DNA of 11,733 bases from JBEKYH01 sp049511115 (GTDB taxonomy: Bacteria > Planctomycetota > Phycisphaerae > Tepidisphaerales > Tepidisphaeraceae): positions 1-11,733 of the forward strand of contig JBEKYH010000117.1 in assembly GCA_049511115.1 (NCBI GenBank), in the 5' to 3' direction. The position numbers and the translations under genes are program-made. Under the pieces are notes generated by a model. It saw only the letters and a list, made by a program, of their open reading frames with translations, made no database searches and was not told the DNA's origin. Every line of letters starts with the position of its first letter. Position 1 is the stretch's first letter. Below, one piece after another: positions 1-5,998 of the stretch.

Positions 1-492
1 GGCTCCGACGCCATCTACATCAAGACCCGCATCGGCCGCGCCGGCGTCATCGAAAACATTTCCGGCGACGACCTTGAAGTCCAAAAAGGCGGCGGCGGAT
101 TCCTCCGCATCAACCTCATCAGCAGCGGCAACGCGAGCACCCCGGACGACACGGTCGCCGGCGATATCGGCTATCCCATCGGCCGGAATTTCAGCTTTTC
201 CAATGTAAAGGTGGATTGCAAATCGCTGGTGGATGCGACGAAGGTCTCGCCATTGAAGCCGCTGATCGGCCTCTCCCTGACCAACATCACCGGCAACTGT
301 CAATCCGGCATCGCCCTGGCAAATATCCAGGACGCCGCCCTCAGCGGCATCAACGTGACCGGTTACTCCGGCCCCCTCCTCGCAACGGACAACGTCACCG
401 GCACCGGATTGGACGGCGCGGTAAAATACGTTCCCCCACCATCGGCCGCCCGGCGCGAGCGCGCCGCGACGGGGCCGGGGCCAGGGATATAG
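1..492 (+). CDS. GH28-like (polygalacturonase family) beta-helix protein, 3' part
   Basis: The reading frame is open from the first base, so the start and most of the gene lie to the left; 163 residues are visible. The opening residues GSDAIYIKTRIGRAGVIENI resemble the GH28 beta-helix segment in which an IKT-x-x-G-R-x-G-V motif is followed by short hydrophobic rungs. Further rungs with regular I/V-Asn-I/V spacing (LSLTNI, INVTGYSGP, DNVTGTGL) fit the C-terminal coils of a right-handed parallel beta-helix. GH28 enzymes hydrolyse galacturonide linkages in pectin and are usually exported; the catalytic Asp residues would lie before this window. After the helix, about the last 19 residues are a low-complexity Pro/Ala/Arg/Gly tail encoded by a GC palindrome (451-466), which looks like non-native 3' sequence. 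Another beta-helix family, such as a pectate lyase, is possible. Confidence 0.65.
   Translation, partial: GSDAIYIKTRIGRAGVIENISGDDLEVQKGGGGFLRINLISSGNASTPDDTVAGDIGYPIGRNFSFSNVKVDCKSLVDATKVSPLKPLIGLSLTNITGNCQSGIALANIQDAALSGINVTGYSGPLLATDNVTGTGLDGAVKYVPPPSAARRERAATGPGPGI
451..466. repeat. GC-rich palindrome at the 3' end of the GH28-like gene
   Basis: Perfect inverted repeat CGGCGCG-AG-CGCGCCG (7-bp arms, 2-base centre), 26 bases before the stop codon. It encodes part of the Arg/Ala-rich tail. No T-run follows, so it is not a canonical intrinsic terminator. A similar GC palindrome lies at 6741-6766. Confidence 0.6.
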
Positions 493-518
493 CGTTTCGC
501 CCCAGCAGGCGTTGTCAT

Positions 519-812
519 ATGAAGAAGGTTGTTAACGCCCTGACTGCCGTTAACATCGGGTCAGTGCTGGGCATGATACTCGTCTTTAGAATGAATAGCG
601 CCGTCCCGCGCAGTAACCGGCCCGTCCGTGAACTGGCTCTATTGGACCTGGCGTTCGTAATAAGCTGGGTGCCCACGGTCCTGGCCGGTGCGTATCGGTG
701 GGCCAAATCCGAGCCAAAGGGCCTTTGGAAATGGCTCGTCGGAATCTGGTTGCTCTTGTCGGGGCTGTTGATTGGCTGGATTGGGCTGAATTTCCTTATC
801 TTTGTACTTTAA
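519..812 (+). CDS. small membrane protein, three predicted TM helices
   Basis: This 97-residue protein of unrecognised family starts MKKVVNALTAVNIGSVLGMI. Hydrophobic stretches at about residues 5-23, 40-58 and 69-97 suggest three membrane-spanning helices. The charged linkers (NRPVRE, RWAKSEPKG) are rich in Arg/Lys, as expected of cytoplasmic loops. The ATG at 519 is chosen because the in-frame extension back to 216 is Arg/Pro-rich, overlaps the GH28-like gene and looks like out-of-frame translation. The Shine-Dalgarno match upstream is weak (AGCAGG). The gene begins 27 bases after the GH28-like stop on the same strand, so they may share a transcript. It converges on the higA-like gene with a 33-base gap and no clear terminator. 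Confidence 0.6.
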   Translation: MKKVVNALTAVNIGSVLGMILVFRMNSAVPRSNRPVRELALLDLAFVISWVPTVLAGAYRWAKSEPKGLWKWLVGIWLLLSGLLIGWIGLNFLIFVL

Positions 813-845
813 TAGTACGTCACGAAGTGCCAGGCTCGTCGGAGG

Positions 846-1274
846 TCAAATGAACAGCCCCGCATTCACCTTGAAATGCGCCGCCAAGCTCCGGATATGC
901 GCCTTGCTCAATTCCCGCTTGCCGCTGAGCACAAGCGAAGCGGCGGTCTTATTTCCCAGAATCTTCCCTAATCCGACAACATTCATGCCATGCTGATCCA
1001 TCAGAAAGCGCAGCATCTCCAGCGGCCGCACTTTGGGGCGCGGCCGCGGGTGCCCACCGTCGGCAAAGTCGTCGAGCAGCCGGCCGAGCACCTGGACGTA
1101 GTCCCGCTCCCCGGCACTGAGCCGCCCGTCGGGACGGCCAAGCAGGCGGCCTAACACCTGTAATCCGCGAGTGTGTTCCGCCTTGGTACGCAAGGCACGG
1201 AGTGGAAAGGCGCGCACCAATTCGAGATAGTCGTCCGGAACAGGTGTGGGCGCCGATTCGGCAAGGGAAATCAT
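846..1274 (-). CDS. higA: HigA-type antitoxin with C-terminal HTH
   Basis: This 142-residue protein has the layout of the COG5499-type HigA antitoxins. An N-terminal segment of the pattern D-x-Y-L-x-L-V-x-x-F-P-L-R-x-L-R (residues 15-30) leads into a helical dimerisation region. A Cro/C1-like helix-turn-helix follows at about residues 83-135, with the characteristic GNKTAASLVLSGKRELSKAH recognition region. It should bind and neutralise the toxin encoded just upstream and repress the shared promoter. The ATG at 1274 is preferred over the in-frame ATG at 1289: it has GGAAGGA six bases upstream and overlaps the toxin stop as ATGA, a classic translational coupling arrangement. Partner identity and repression are inferred from the family. 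Confidence 0.85.
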   Translation of the reverse strand: MISLAESAPTPVPDDYLELVRAFPLRALRTKAEHTRGLQVLGRLLGRPDGRLSAGERDYVQVLGRLLDDFADGGHPRPRPKVRPLEMLRFLMDQHGMNVVGLGKILGNKTAASLVLSGKRELSKAHIRSLAAHFKVNAGLFI

Positions 1275-1597
1275 AGCCGTTCCTTCCATTGGTTCTTGTT
1301 GTACTCCGCGTGCGTCAGCACGTCCTGAATCAGTACCGTGGCGGCGGAATAGTTAATAATCGTCAGCAACCGATACTCGCGGCCCTTGATATTGAAGATG
1401 GTGACGACCATCTGGACTCCGCCGCCGACATTGACTGCTACTCCGTCCGCGGACGGAAACGTTCCGCGAACATCCTGGATGCTATTCCAATCGGCGTCCT
1501 CGGTCGCTCGCAGCCATGAGTTCAGTGCTTTGCGAAGCGGCGCGTTCTTCTTCCCAGCTTTATCCAACTCGGCGGCATTCAAAACCGTCATGGACAT
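1271..1597 (-). CDS. higB: HigB-type mRNA interferase toxin
   Basis: This 108-residue protein matches the HigB_toxin/COG4680 layout. It has an N-terminal helical part with the family-like segment ATEDADWNSIQDVRG (residues 31-45). A beta-sheet core follows (VVTIFNIKGREYRLLTIINY), then the C-terminal signature THAEYNKNQW. Family members are ribosome-dependent or free mRNA endonucleases neutralised by HigA. A short Gly/Val insertion (about residues 50-60) precedes the core. The gene is first in the pair, as usual for hig loci, and its TGA overlaps the antitoxin ATG. There is no Shine-Dalgarno before the ATG at 1597. A second in-frame ATG at 1591 is possible. The promoter position suggests a leaderless or nearly leaderless message. 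Confidence 0.85.
   Translation of the reverse strand: MSMTVLNAAELDKAGKKNAPLRKALNSWLRATEDADWNSIQDVRGTFPSADGVAVNVGGGVQMVVTIFNIKGREYRLLTIINYSAATVLIQDVLTHAEYNKNQWKERL
1281..1287 (-). promoter_or_regulatory. Shine-Dalgarno deciding the higA start
   Basis: GGAAGGA on the minus strand lies six bases before the ATG at 1274 and inside the end of the toxin gene. The alternative ATG at 1289 has no comparable site, so this fixes the start. Confidence 0.6.
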
Positions 1598-1600
1598 TGA

Positions 1601-1613
1601 TTACATTATGTAA
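1601..1613. promoter_or_regulatory. candidate HigA operator (palindrome)
   Basis: TTACAT-T-ATGTAA is a perfect 6-bp-arm palindrome with one central base, ending four bases before the toxin start codon and covering the -10 box. Hig antitoxins typically bind such a dyad to repress their own operon; binding here is inferred. Confidence 0.6.
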
Positions 1614-1632
1614 ACTCGTTGGTTAGCGTCAA
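1605..1632 (-). promoter_or_regulatory. sigma70-type promoter of higBA
   Basis: On the minus strand TTGACG (1627-1632) is followed by a 16-base spacer and CATAAT (1605-1610), each five of six to consensus. The expected transcription start, seven or eight bases on, coincides with or touches the ATG at 1597. Confidence 0.6.
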
Positions 1633-1651
1633 GTTGAATTCGACGATTGTC

Positions 1652-1999
1652 TCAGCTTCCAACGACCGGCAGAATTGCGGTCATCTCTCCATAACAAAGT
1701 AATACCGACCGGACAGACTCAAAATCAACGCCTCTGAATTTCGCGAACATGAAGTGCTTAGCAGGGCCAATGCTTCCCCATGCACTGGTTACTCCCATTT
1801 CTTCTGACAATTCTTCCCCAGCACCAATAACAAGTGTCATCGTAATACGGAGTCTTAAGTCTGCCCGCGGTGCTTTTGGAAGCACCTGAAGTGCCACCCC
1901 AACCTCGTCCGAATTCACGCGCTCAATTCGTCCGGCGAATCGGTGATTGCCGAGATGGACTGATGTTAGTTCGCCGATCAGCGGCGCAGAGACTTCCAT
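1652..1999 (-). CDS. small soluble protein, possibly PilZ-like
   Basis: This 115-residue protein has no signal peptide or membrane segment. It is beta-rich, with short alternating hydrophobic strands (RFAGRIERVNSDEVGVAL, LRLRITMTLVIG, KHFMFAKFRGVDF). The order of a strand ending in an S-x-x-x-G turn, then a basic strand, then a final F-x-G-V-D-F strand resembles the PilZ beta-barrel, which in other proteins binds cyclic di-GMP. However, the N-terminal RxxxR motif that contacts the nucleotide is not visible, so the PilZ call is weak and signal binding cannot be claimed. The ATG at 1999 has a strong Shine-Dalgarno (AAAGGAGA) seven bases upstream. The gene points away from lpxC across a 467-base region, and its 3' end lies only about 20 bases from the higB promoter. 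Confidence 0.6.
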   Translation of the reverse strand: MEVSAPLIGELTSVHLGNHRFAGRIERVNSDEVGVALQVLPKAPRADLRLRITMTLVIGAGEELSEEMGVTSAWGSIGPAKHFMFAKFRGVDFESVRSVLLCYGEMTAILPVVGS

Positions 2000-2040
2000 A
2001 ACCGGTCTCCTTTAGGGACGTCAAGCGATCAGGCTGCTTG

Positions 2041-2070
2041 ATTATCCGCTTCTTTGCCCCACCGGGGCAA
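2041..2070 (-). promoter_or_regulatory. candidate promoter of the 1652-1999 gene
   Basis: Minus-strand TTGCCC (2065-2070), an 18-base spacer and GATAAT (2041-2046). The -10 box is good; the -35 box is weak and lies inside a hairpin (2052-2072). It would give a leader of roughly 35 bases. Confidence 0.3.
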
Positions 2071-2072
2071 AG
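2052..2072. repeat. perfect 9-bp stem-loop
   Basis: CTTTGCCCC-ACC-GGGGCAAAG, a perfect 9-bp stem with a 3-base loop. No T-run follows on either strand, so it is not a standard terminator. It begins the repeat-rich block. Confidence 0.7.
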
Positions 2073-2075
2073 GAC

Positions 2076-2109
2076 TGTAGCCACGAGTGAAGCGGAGCGA
2101 AACTCGTGG
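2076..2109 (+). repeat. palindromic repeat family 1, copy A
   Basis: A 34-base unit beginning TGTAGCCACGAGT and ending ACTCGTGG. The arms CCACGAGT/ACTCGTGG enclose a 13-base purine-rich loop. It matches copy B (2233-2265, opposite strand) at about 29 of 34 positions with one gap, so this is a dispersed REP- or MITE-like unit. Confidence 0.7.
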
Positions 2110-2128
2110 AATTCGATATTTGTTTGAA

Positions 2129-2148
2129 TCGACCCCGGCAGGGGTCGA
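2129..2148. repeat. perfect 8-bp stem-loop
   Basis: TCGACCCC-GGCA-GGGGTCGA, a perfect 8-bp stem with a 4-base loop, in the middle of the hairpin chain. Confidence 0.7.
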
Positions 2149-2232
2149 GGAAACTTGAGCCCCCCTTCAAGTTCGTCCAGTGGCGGAAACCCTCCGCCGC
2201 CGGCGCCGTGGCGGGAAGCCCACTGCCATCTC

Positions 2233-2265
2233 CCACGAGTCCCGCTGCGCTCACTCATGGCTACA
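2233..2265 (-). repeat. palindromic repeat family 1, copy B
   Basis: Read on the minus strand it starts TGTAGCCATGAGT and ends ACTCGTGG. It is the inverted partner of copy A, 123 bases away. Its own arms pair with one mismatch around a 12-base loop, and it can also pair with copy A over most of its length. Confidence 0.7.
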
Positions 2266-2428
2266 AACCTCCTTCCCGCCGCAGCGGCCTGCCCCCTAAA
2301 TCCAAATCATATTTACAACAATCCATGCGACGGCCGGATGATTGTCTAATTCTGTCTAAAAGTGTTCAATCGCCCCCCCAACCCCCCTTTTCCCGTCTTT
2401 CAAGCCCTCCCGCCCATCTCCTCCTTCA

Positions 2429-2452
2429 AGTCCCACCCAATTCGGCTATACT
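2429..2452 (+). promoter_or_regulatory. candidate promoter of the lpxC-fabZ operon
   Basis: The -10 box TATACT (2447-2452) matches five of six consensus bases. The upstream -35 is poor (TTCAAG near 2425-2430, 16-base spacing). Transcription would start near 2459, just before the GTG at 2467, and argues against a longer N-terminus. Confidence 0.35.
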
Positions 2453-2466
2453 CCCGCGGGTTATCT

Positions 2467-3786
2467 GTGGCAGAGCACCAAAAAACAATCTCCAAACCCG
2501 CTAGCTTCAGCGGCCGGGGTCTTTTCTCCGGCGAGCCGGCGACCCTCACGTTTTTGCCTGCCGAGCCGGGCACCGGCATCGCCTTCGTCCGCGAACAGGA
2601 CGGCAAGGCCGCGACCATTCTCGCCAGCGTCGCCAACGTGATGAAACGCCCGCGGCGGACGTGCCTTAAGAACGGCACCCTATTCGTCGAAACCGTCGAG
2701 CATTGCATGGCCGCCCTGGGCGGGCTGGGGATCGACAACGCGGTCGTCAAAGTCGCCGGCGGCAAGGTGGGCGAACTCCCTTCCGGCGACGGCAGCAGCG
2801 CCCCATTCGTTGAGCTTTTACGCGAGGCCGGCGTCCAGGAGCAGGAGGCTCTCGTCGAGCCGCTGATAATCAAAAAGCCCGAGCACGTCGCCATCGGCGA
2901 GGCCAGTCTGGCAGCCCTCCCCGGCCCGACCGACCGCCTGGAAATCCTCTACGATTTTGAAGCCGCCCCCCCGCTGGGTCGCCAGGTCTTCCATTTCACC
3001 ATCGGTCCGGCGGATACCGTCGAGGCCTTCGCCACGCAGGTCGCCCCGGCGCGCACATTTGTTTCCGAGCAGGAAGCGCTTGAGCTGCGCTCGCGCGGCT
3101 TGGGGCAGCATCTTTCTCCCAAGGAGTTGCTGGTCATCTCCCCCACCGGACCGATCGACAACGCCTTCCGCTTCCCCGACGAATGCGCCCGCCACAAGGT
3201 GCTCGACCTCATCGGCGATCTTGGCCTCATCGGCCGGCCCCTGCGCGGCCGGATCGTGGCCCACAAGAGCGGGCATGAGTTGAATCACCTGCTTGCCCGC
3301 AAACTGATCCTGCAATATGAAAGCGTCGCGCGCGAGGCGCTGCTGACGCGCGACGCCGTGCTGGACATCCGGCGCATCCAGTCGATCCTGCCGCATCGCT
3401 ATCCCATGCTGCTGGTCGATCGCGTCTTGCAGATCATCGGCGATCAGAAAGCGACCGGCGTCAAGAACATCACGTTCAACGAAATTTTCTTCCAGGGCCA
3501 TTACCCCGGCACGCCCATCATGCCCGGCGTCTTGATCGTCGAAGCCATGGCCCAGCTCGGCGGCATTCTCGTGAGCCAGAAGCTCGAGCACACCGGCAAG
3601 GTTGCGTACCTCCTCAGCATGGATAAGGTAAAGCTCCGCCAGTCCGTGGTGCCGGGCGATCAGTTGATCCTGGAAGCCGTTGCCTTGCGGGTTAAAAGCC
3701 GCACGGCCCATTTGCGTTGCAAGGCCTTTGTCGGCGACAACCTCGCCGCCGAAGCTGACATTAAATTTATGTTGCGTGATCCTTAA
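2467..3786 (+). CDS. lpxC-fabZ: bifunctional LpxC deacetylase / FabZ dehydratase fusion
   Basis: This 439-residue fusion joins two lipid A/fatty acid enzymes. Residues 1 to about 290 are LpxC, the zinc UDP-3-O-acyl-GlcNAc deacetylase that commits to lipid A. It has TVEH with His79, ECARHKVLDLIGDL with His243 and Asp247 as remaining zinc ligands, and HKSGHELNH with the catalytic His270. Residues from about 297 are FabZ, the 3-hydroxyacyl-ACP dehydratase. It has LPHRYPMLLVDRV, then FFQGHYPGTPIMPG with catalytic His345 and PGVLIVEAMAQ with Glu359. The GTG at 2467 is preferred because it puts the first zinc His at position 79, as in well-studied LpxC, and starts with the usual HQKTISKPASFSG. An upstream in-frame ATG (2362) adds 35 Pro-rich residues and would lie before the candidate promoter. 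This fusion is known from Bacteroidota and planctomycete-type bacteria. Confidence 0.95.
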   Translation: MAEHQKTISKPASFSGRGLFSGEPATLTFLPAEPGTGIAFVREQDGKAATILASVANVMKRPRRTCLKNGTLFVETVEHCMAALGGLGIDNAVVKVAGGKVGELPSGDGSSAPFVELLREAGVQEQEALVEPLIIKKPEHVAIGEASLAALPGPTDRLEILYDFEAAPPLGRQVFHFTIGPADTVEAFATQVAPARTFVSEQEALELRSRGLGQHLSPKELLVISPTGPIDNAFRFPDECARHKVLDLIGDLGLIGRPLRGRIVAHKSGHELNHLLARKLILQYESVAREALLTRDAVLDIRRIQSILPHRYPMLLVDRVLQIIGDQKATGVKNITFNEIFFQGHYPGTPIMPGVLIVEAMAQLGGILVSQKLEHTGKVAYLLSMDKVKLRQSVVPGDQLILEAVALRVKSRTAHLRCKAFVGDNLAAEADIKFMLRDP

Positions 3787-3788
3787 TC

Positions 3789-4604
3789 ATGTCCAGAATT
3801 TCGCCATTATCCGCCGTTGATCCCAAGGCCGTCATCGCCGATGACGTTGAAATCGGCCCGTTTTGCGTCATCGGCCCGAATGTCACCCTCGGCCCCGGCA
3901 ACCGCCTTCTTTCGCATGTCGTCATCGACGGCCACACGACCGTCGGCCGGAACAACTTGTTTCATCCCCACTGCGCCATCGGCGGCCTGCCGCAGGATTT
4001 GAAATATAAAGGCGGCCCGACCCGCCTTGAAATCGGCGATCACAACGACATCCGCGAGGCCGTCACCATCCACATCGGCACCGAAGTCGGCGGCGGCGTC
4101 ACCCGCGTCGGCAACCACAATCTCCTGATGATCAACTGCCACGTAGCCCACGATGTCGTGATCGGGAACCACTGCATCCTCGCCAACAACGTCTGCCTCG
4201 CCGGCCACGTCGTCTGCGGAAATGGCGTCAACATGATGGGCATGGTCGGCATTCACCATTTCGTGACCGTCGGAGATTTCGCCTACCTCGGCGGCATGGC
4301 GCGGATACGCCACGACGTTCCGCCGTTTGTGAAAGTGGACGGATCCGATTACGTGCGCGGCTTAAACAAGGAAGGCCTGCGCCGCGCCCATTTCAACGAC
4401 CTGGACATCGACGCCCTCGAGACCGCCTGCCGCCGGCTGTTTGGGCGCGAAGTCCCGCTGGCCGTGGCGATGGCCTCGCTGGGAACCGATCGCGAGATAA
4501 ACCCGCATGTCGCCAAGCTGCTGGAGTTCCTCCATCGCCGCAATCTCGGCAAGCACGGCCGCTACCTGGAAGGTCGCCGACCGCCGGAGTCATACGGGAA
4601 TTAG
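3789..4604 (+). CDS. lpxA: UDP-N-acetylglucosamine O-acyltransferase
   Basis: This 271-residue protein catalyses the first lipid A step: transfer of a 3-hydroxyacyl chain from ACP to UDP-GlcNAc in the cytoplasm. Residues 5 to about 190 are hexapeptide repeats forming the left-handed beta-helix (IGPFCVIGPNVTLG and similar). The diagnostic segment MINCHVAHDVVIGNHCILAN contains His121, equivalent to catalytic His125 of the E. coli enzyme. GLNKEGLRRAHF starts the C-terminal helical domain. Gly169 falls where E. coli has its acyl-ruler Gly173, compatible with a longer acyl chain, though that is inference from an ungapped count. The ATG is 2 bases after the lpxC-fabZ stop with no obvious Shine-Dalgarno, so translation is probably coupled. 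Length is normal for the family. Confidence 0.95.
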   Translation: MSRISPLSAVDPKAVIADDVEIGPFCVIGPNVTLGPGNRLLSHVVIDGHTTVGRNNLFHPHCAIGGLPQDLKYKGGPTRLEIGDHNDIREAVTIHIGTEVGGGVTRVGNHNLLMINCHVAHDVVIGNHCILANNVCLAGHVVCGNGVNMMGMVGIHHFVTVGDFAYLGGMARIRHDVPPFVKVDGSDYVRGLNKEGLRRAHFNDLDIDALETACRRLFGREVPLAVAMASLGTDREINPHVAKLLEFLHRRNLGKHGRYLEGRRPPESYGN

Positions 4605-4606
4605 CG

Positions 4607-5992
4607 ATGAACAAGCTGCTGATAACATCCGCCGCCGCACTGGGACTCGTTCTGGGAATGAGCGCCGCGATTCTCGCCGATGATGCGACGACTCAGCCCG
4701 CCTGGAAAACGCAGTTGACCGCCGGCCGCGACGCCGAACGCAAGGGCCAATACACCGACGCCGAAACCGCGCTCAAGGCCGCCGTCGCCGCCGCGCCCGA
4801 TGGCACGCTGGATGCGGCGGAATGCCTCAACGAACTCGGCAAGCTCTACCGCCTGACCGCGCAATACGATCAGGCCGATCAGCTCGATCATCAGTCGCTC
4901 GATTTGCGCACCAAACTGGCCGGCGAAAGCGATCCACTGGTGGCGGTAACCCTGGAAAACCTCGGCGAACTCGACACCGTCCGCGGCAAATACGACGCCG
5001 CCGACCACGAACTTCGCCGCGCCTTGGAGATTCGCAAGGCCGCCCTGGGCGACCAGAGCGCCGACACGGCCGAAACCATGACCAACCTCGGCTCGCTCGA
5101 TCTGTGTGTCTGCAAATTCGACGAGGGAGGCAAACTTTGCCAGCAGGCCGTCGATATCCAGGACAAGACGCTTGGCGACGATGACCCGGCCCGGGCCTGG
5201 GGATGGGACAATCTGGCGACGGCCTATTACTTCCAATCCAAACTGGTCGACGCCGAAACGCTGCTGAAGCGGTCGCTCGATTTGCGCACGCGCGTTTTGG
5301 GCGACGATCATCCCGACGTCGCGACGAGCTACGACAACCTGGGCGGGCTCTACTACGCGTGGGGAAATCCGATTCTGTCGCGCCGGTACTTCAAGCTGGC
5401 GGAGTTCACCCGCGAAAACTCGCTTGGCCCGGATCATCCCGACACGCAGGAATCCGCCGCGATGCTGGCCCAGGTAGAGGAGATGGACAAGGACCAGTTC
5501 CCGCCGGACAGAACGGCGCCGGTGCTGGAAAAATCGCTGGCCCTGGAGACGCGCGTCCTGGGAACAGGCCACTGGATCACGCAATCCGTCCAGGCCGCCC
5601 TGGCGATGGCCTATGCCCAGCGCAACGGTCCCGGCGACCTCGACAACGCCGAAAAACTCCTGAAGCAGGCCGTGGATGAATCGCGCAAGAGTTTCGGCGA
5701 AACCACCATGAACACTGCGGTCGTCGAGAGCGACTTGGCCGATTTCTATACCGAACAGAACATTCATCTGAACGATGCCGAGACGCTGTACAAGCAGTCG
5801 CTGGTGACAATGGAAAGACTTTTCGGCAACGAGGACCGCAACACCGGCGGAATCCTGCGCGCGTATTCCACCCTGCTCAAAGCCGAGAAACGTGACGCCG
5901 AAGCCGCCCCGCTTGCAGCCCGTGCCGACGCCATCGACCAAGTCGATCAGCAGCGCAATCCCCTCCAACAGCTTTCAGGGCCGGGGTTGTAA
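4607..5992 (+). CDS. secreted kinesin-light-chain-like TPR protein
   Basis: This 461-residue protein begins with a signal peptide (MNKLLITSAAALGLVLGMSAAILA, likely cut before DDATTQP). The rest is built of about 42-residue tetratricopeptide repeats of the kinesin-light-chain type. They are recognisable from the recurring L-G-x-D-(H)P-D-x-A-x-x-x-x-N-L-G-x-L-Y and A-E-x-L-x-x-x-(A/S)-L-x-x-R pattern, best between residues 70 and 285 and again at about 300-440. Such repeats mediate protein binding; no enzymatic domain is visible. The start is 2 bases after the lpxA stop, so it is in the lipid A operon, and a role at the cell envelope is a reasonable guess but unproven. It ends only 6 bases from a convergent gene. 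Confidence 0.8.
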   Translation: MNKLLITSAAALGLVLGMSAAILADDATTQPAWKTQLTAGRDAERKGQYTDAETALKAAVAAAPDGTLDAAECLNELGKLYRLTAQYDQADQLDHQSLDLRTKLAGESDPLVAVTLENLGELDTVRGKYDAADHELRRALEIRKAALGDQSADTAETMTNLGSLDLCVCKFDEGGKLCQQAVDIQDKTLGDDDPARAWGWDNLATAYYFQSKLVDAETLLKRSLDLRTRVLGDDHPDVATSYDNLGGLYYAWGNPILSRRYFKLAEFTRENSLGPDHPDTQESAAMLAQVEEMDKDQFPPDRTAPVLEKSLALETRVLGTGHWITQSVQAALAMAYAQRNGPGDLDNAEKLLKQAVDESRKSFGETTMNTAVVESDLADFYTEQNIHLNDAETLYKQSLVTMERLFGNEDRNTGGILRAYSTLLKAEKRDAEAAPLAARADAIDQVDQQRNPLQQLSGPGL

Positions 5993-5998
5993 CCCAGA

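Larger units (their letters stand above)
2000..2466. other. noncoding divergent intergenic region with a hairpin chain
   Basis: No convincing gene lies here; open frames across it are Pro/Ser/Arg-rich and cross palindromes. Between 2021 and 2260 there are seven consecutive local inverted repeats, with arms at 2021-2026/2036-2041, 2052-2060/2064-2072, 2081-2088/2102-2109, 2129-2136/2141-2148, 2152-2158/2167-2173, 2182-2187/2193-2198 and 2233-2240/2253-2260. All are perfect except the last, which has one mismatch. From 2290 to 2440 the sequence is pyrimidine-rich on the plus strand with runs of C, leading to the candidate lpxC promoter. Confidence 0.7.

Noticed and set aside
2021..2265. Integron attC sites or a retron RNA
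   Set aside because: No integrase or reverse transcriptase is nearby, and I could not find the paired R-box core sites of attC or a retron-like msr/msd layout with a priming guanosine.
2362..2466. Longer N-terminus for LpxC-FabZ from an upstream ATG
   Set aside because: Pro-rich, not LpxC-like, upstream of the candidate -10 box, and it would shift the first zinc His away from the usual position 79.
2818..3711. Minus-strand open frame of about 297 codons opposite lpxC-fabZ
   Set aside because: Antisense shadow of a gene with intact LpxC and FabZ catalytic motifs.
4601..5968. Long minus-strand open frame of about 455 codons opposite the TPR gene
   Set aside because: It is an antisense shadow produced by GC-rich codon bias. 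The plus-strand TPR protein has a signal peptide, repeats and operon spacing; the antisense product has no coherent domain.
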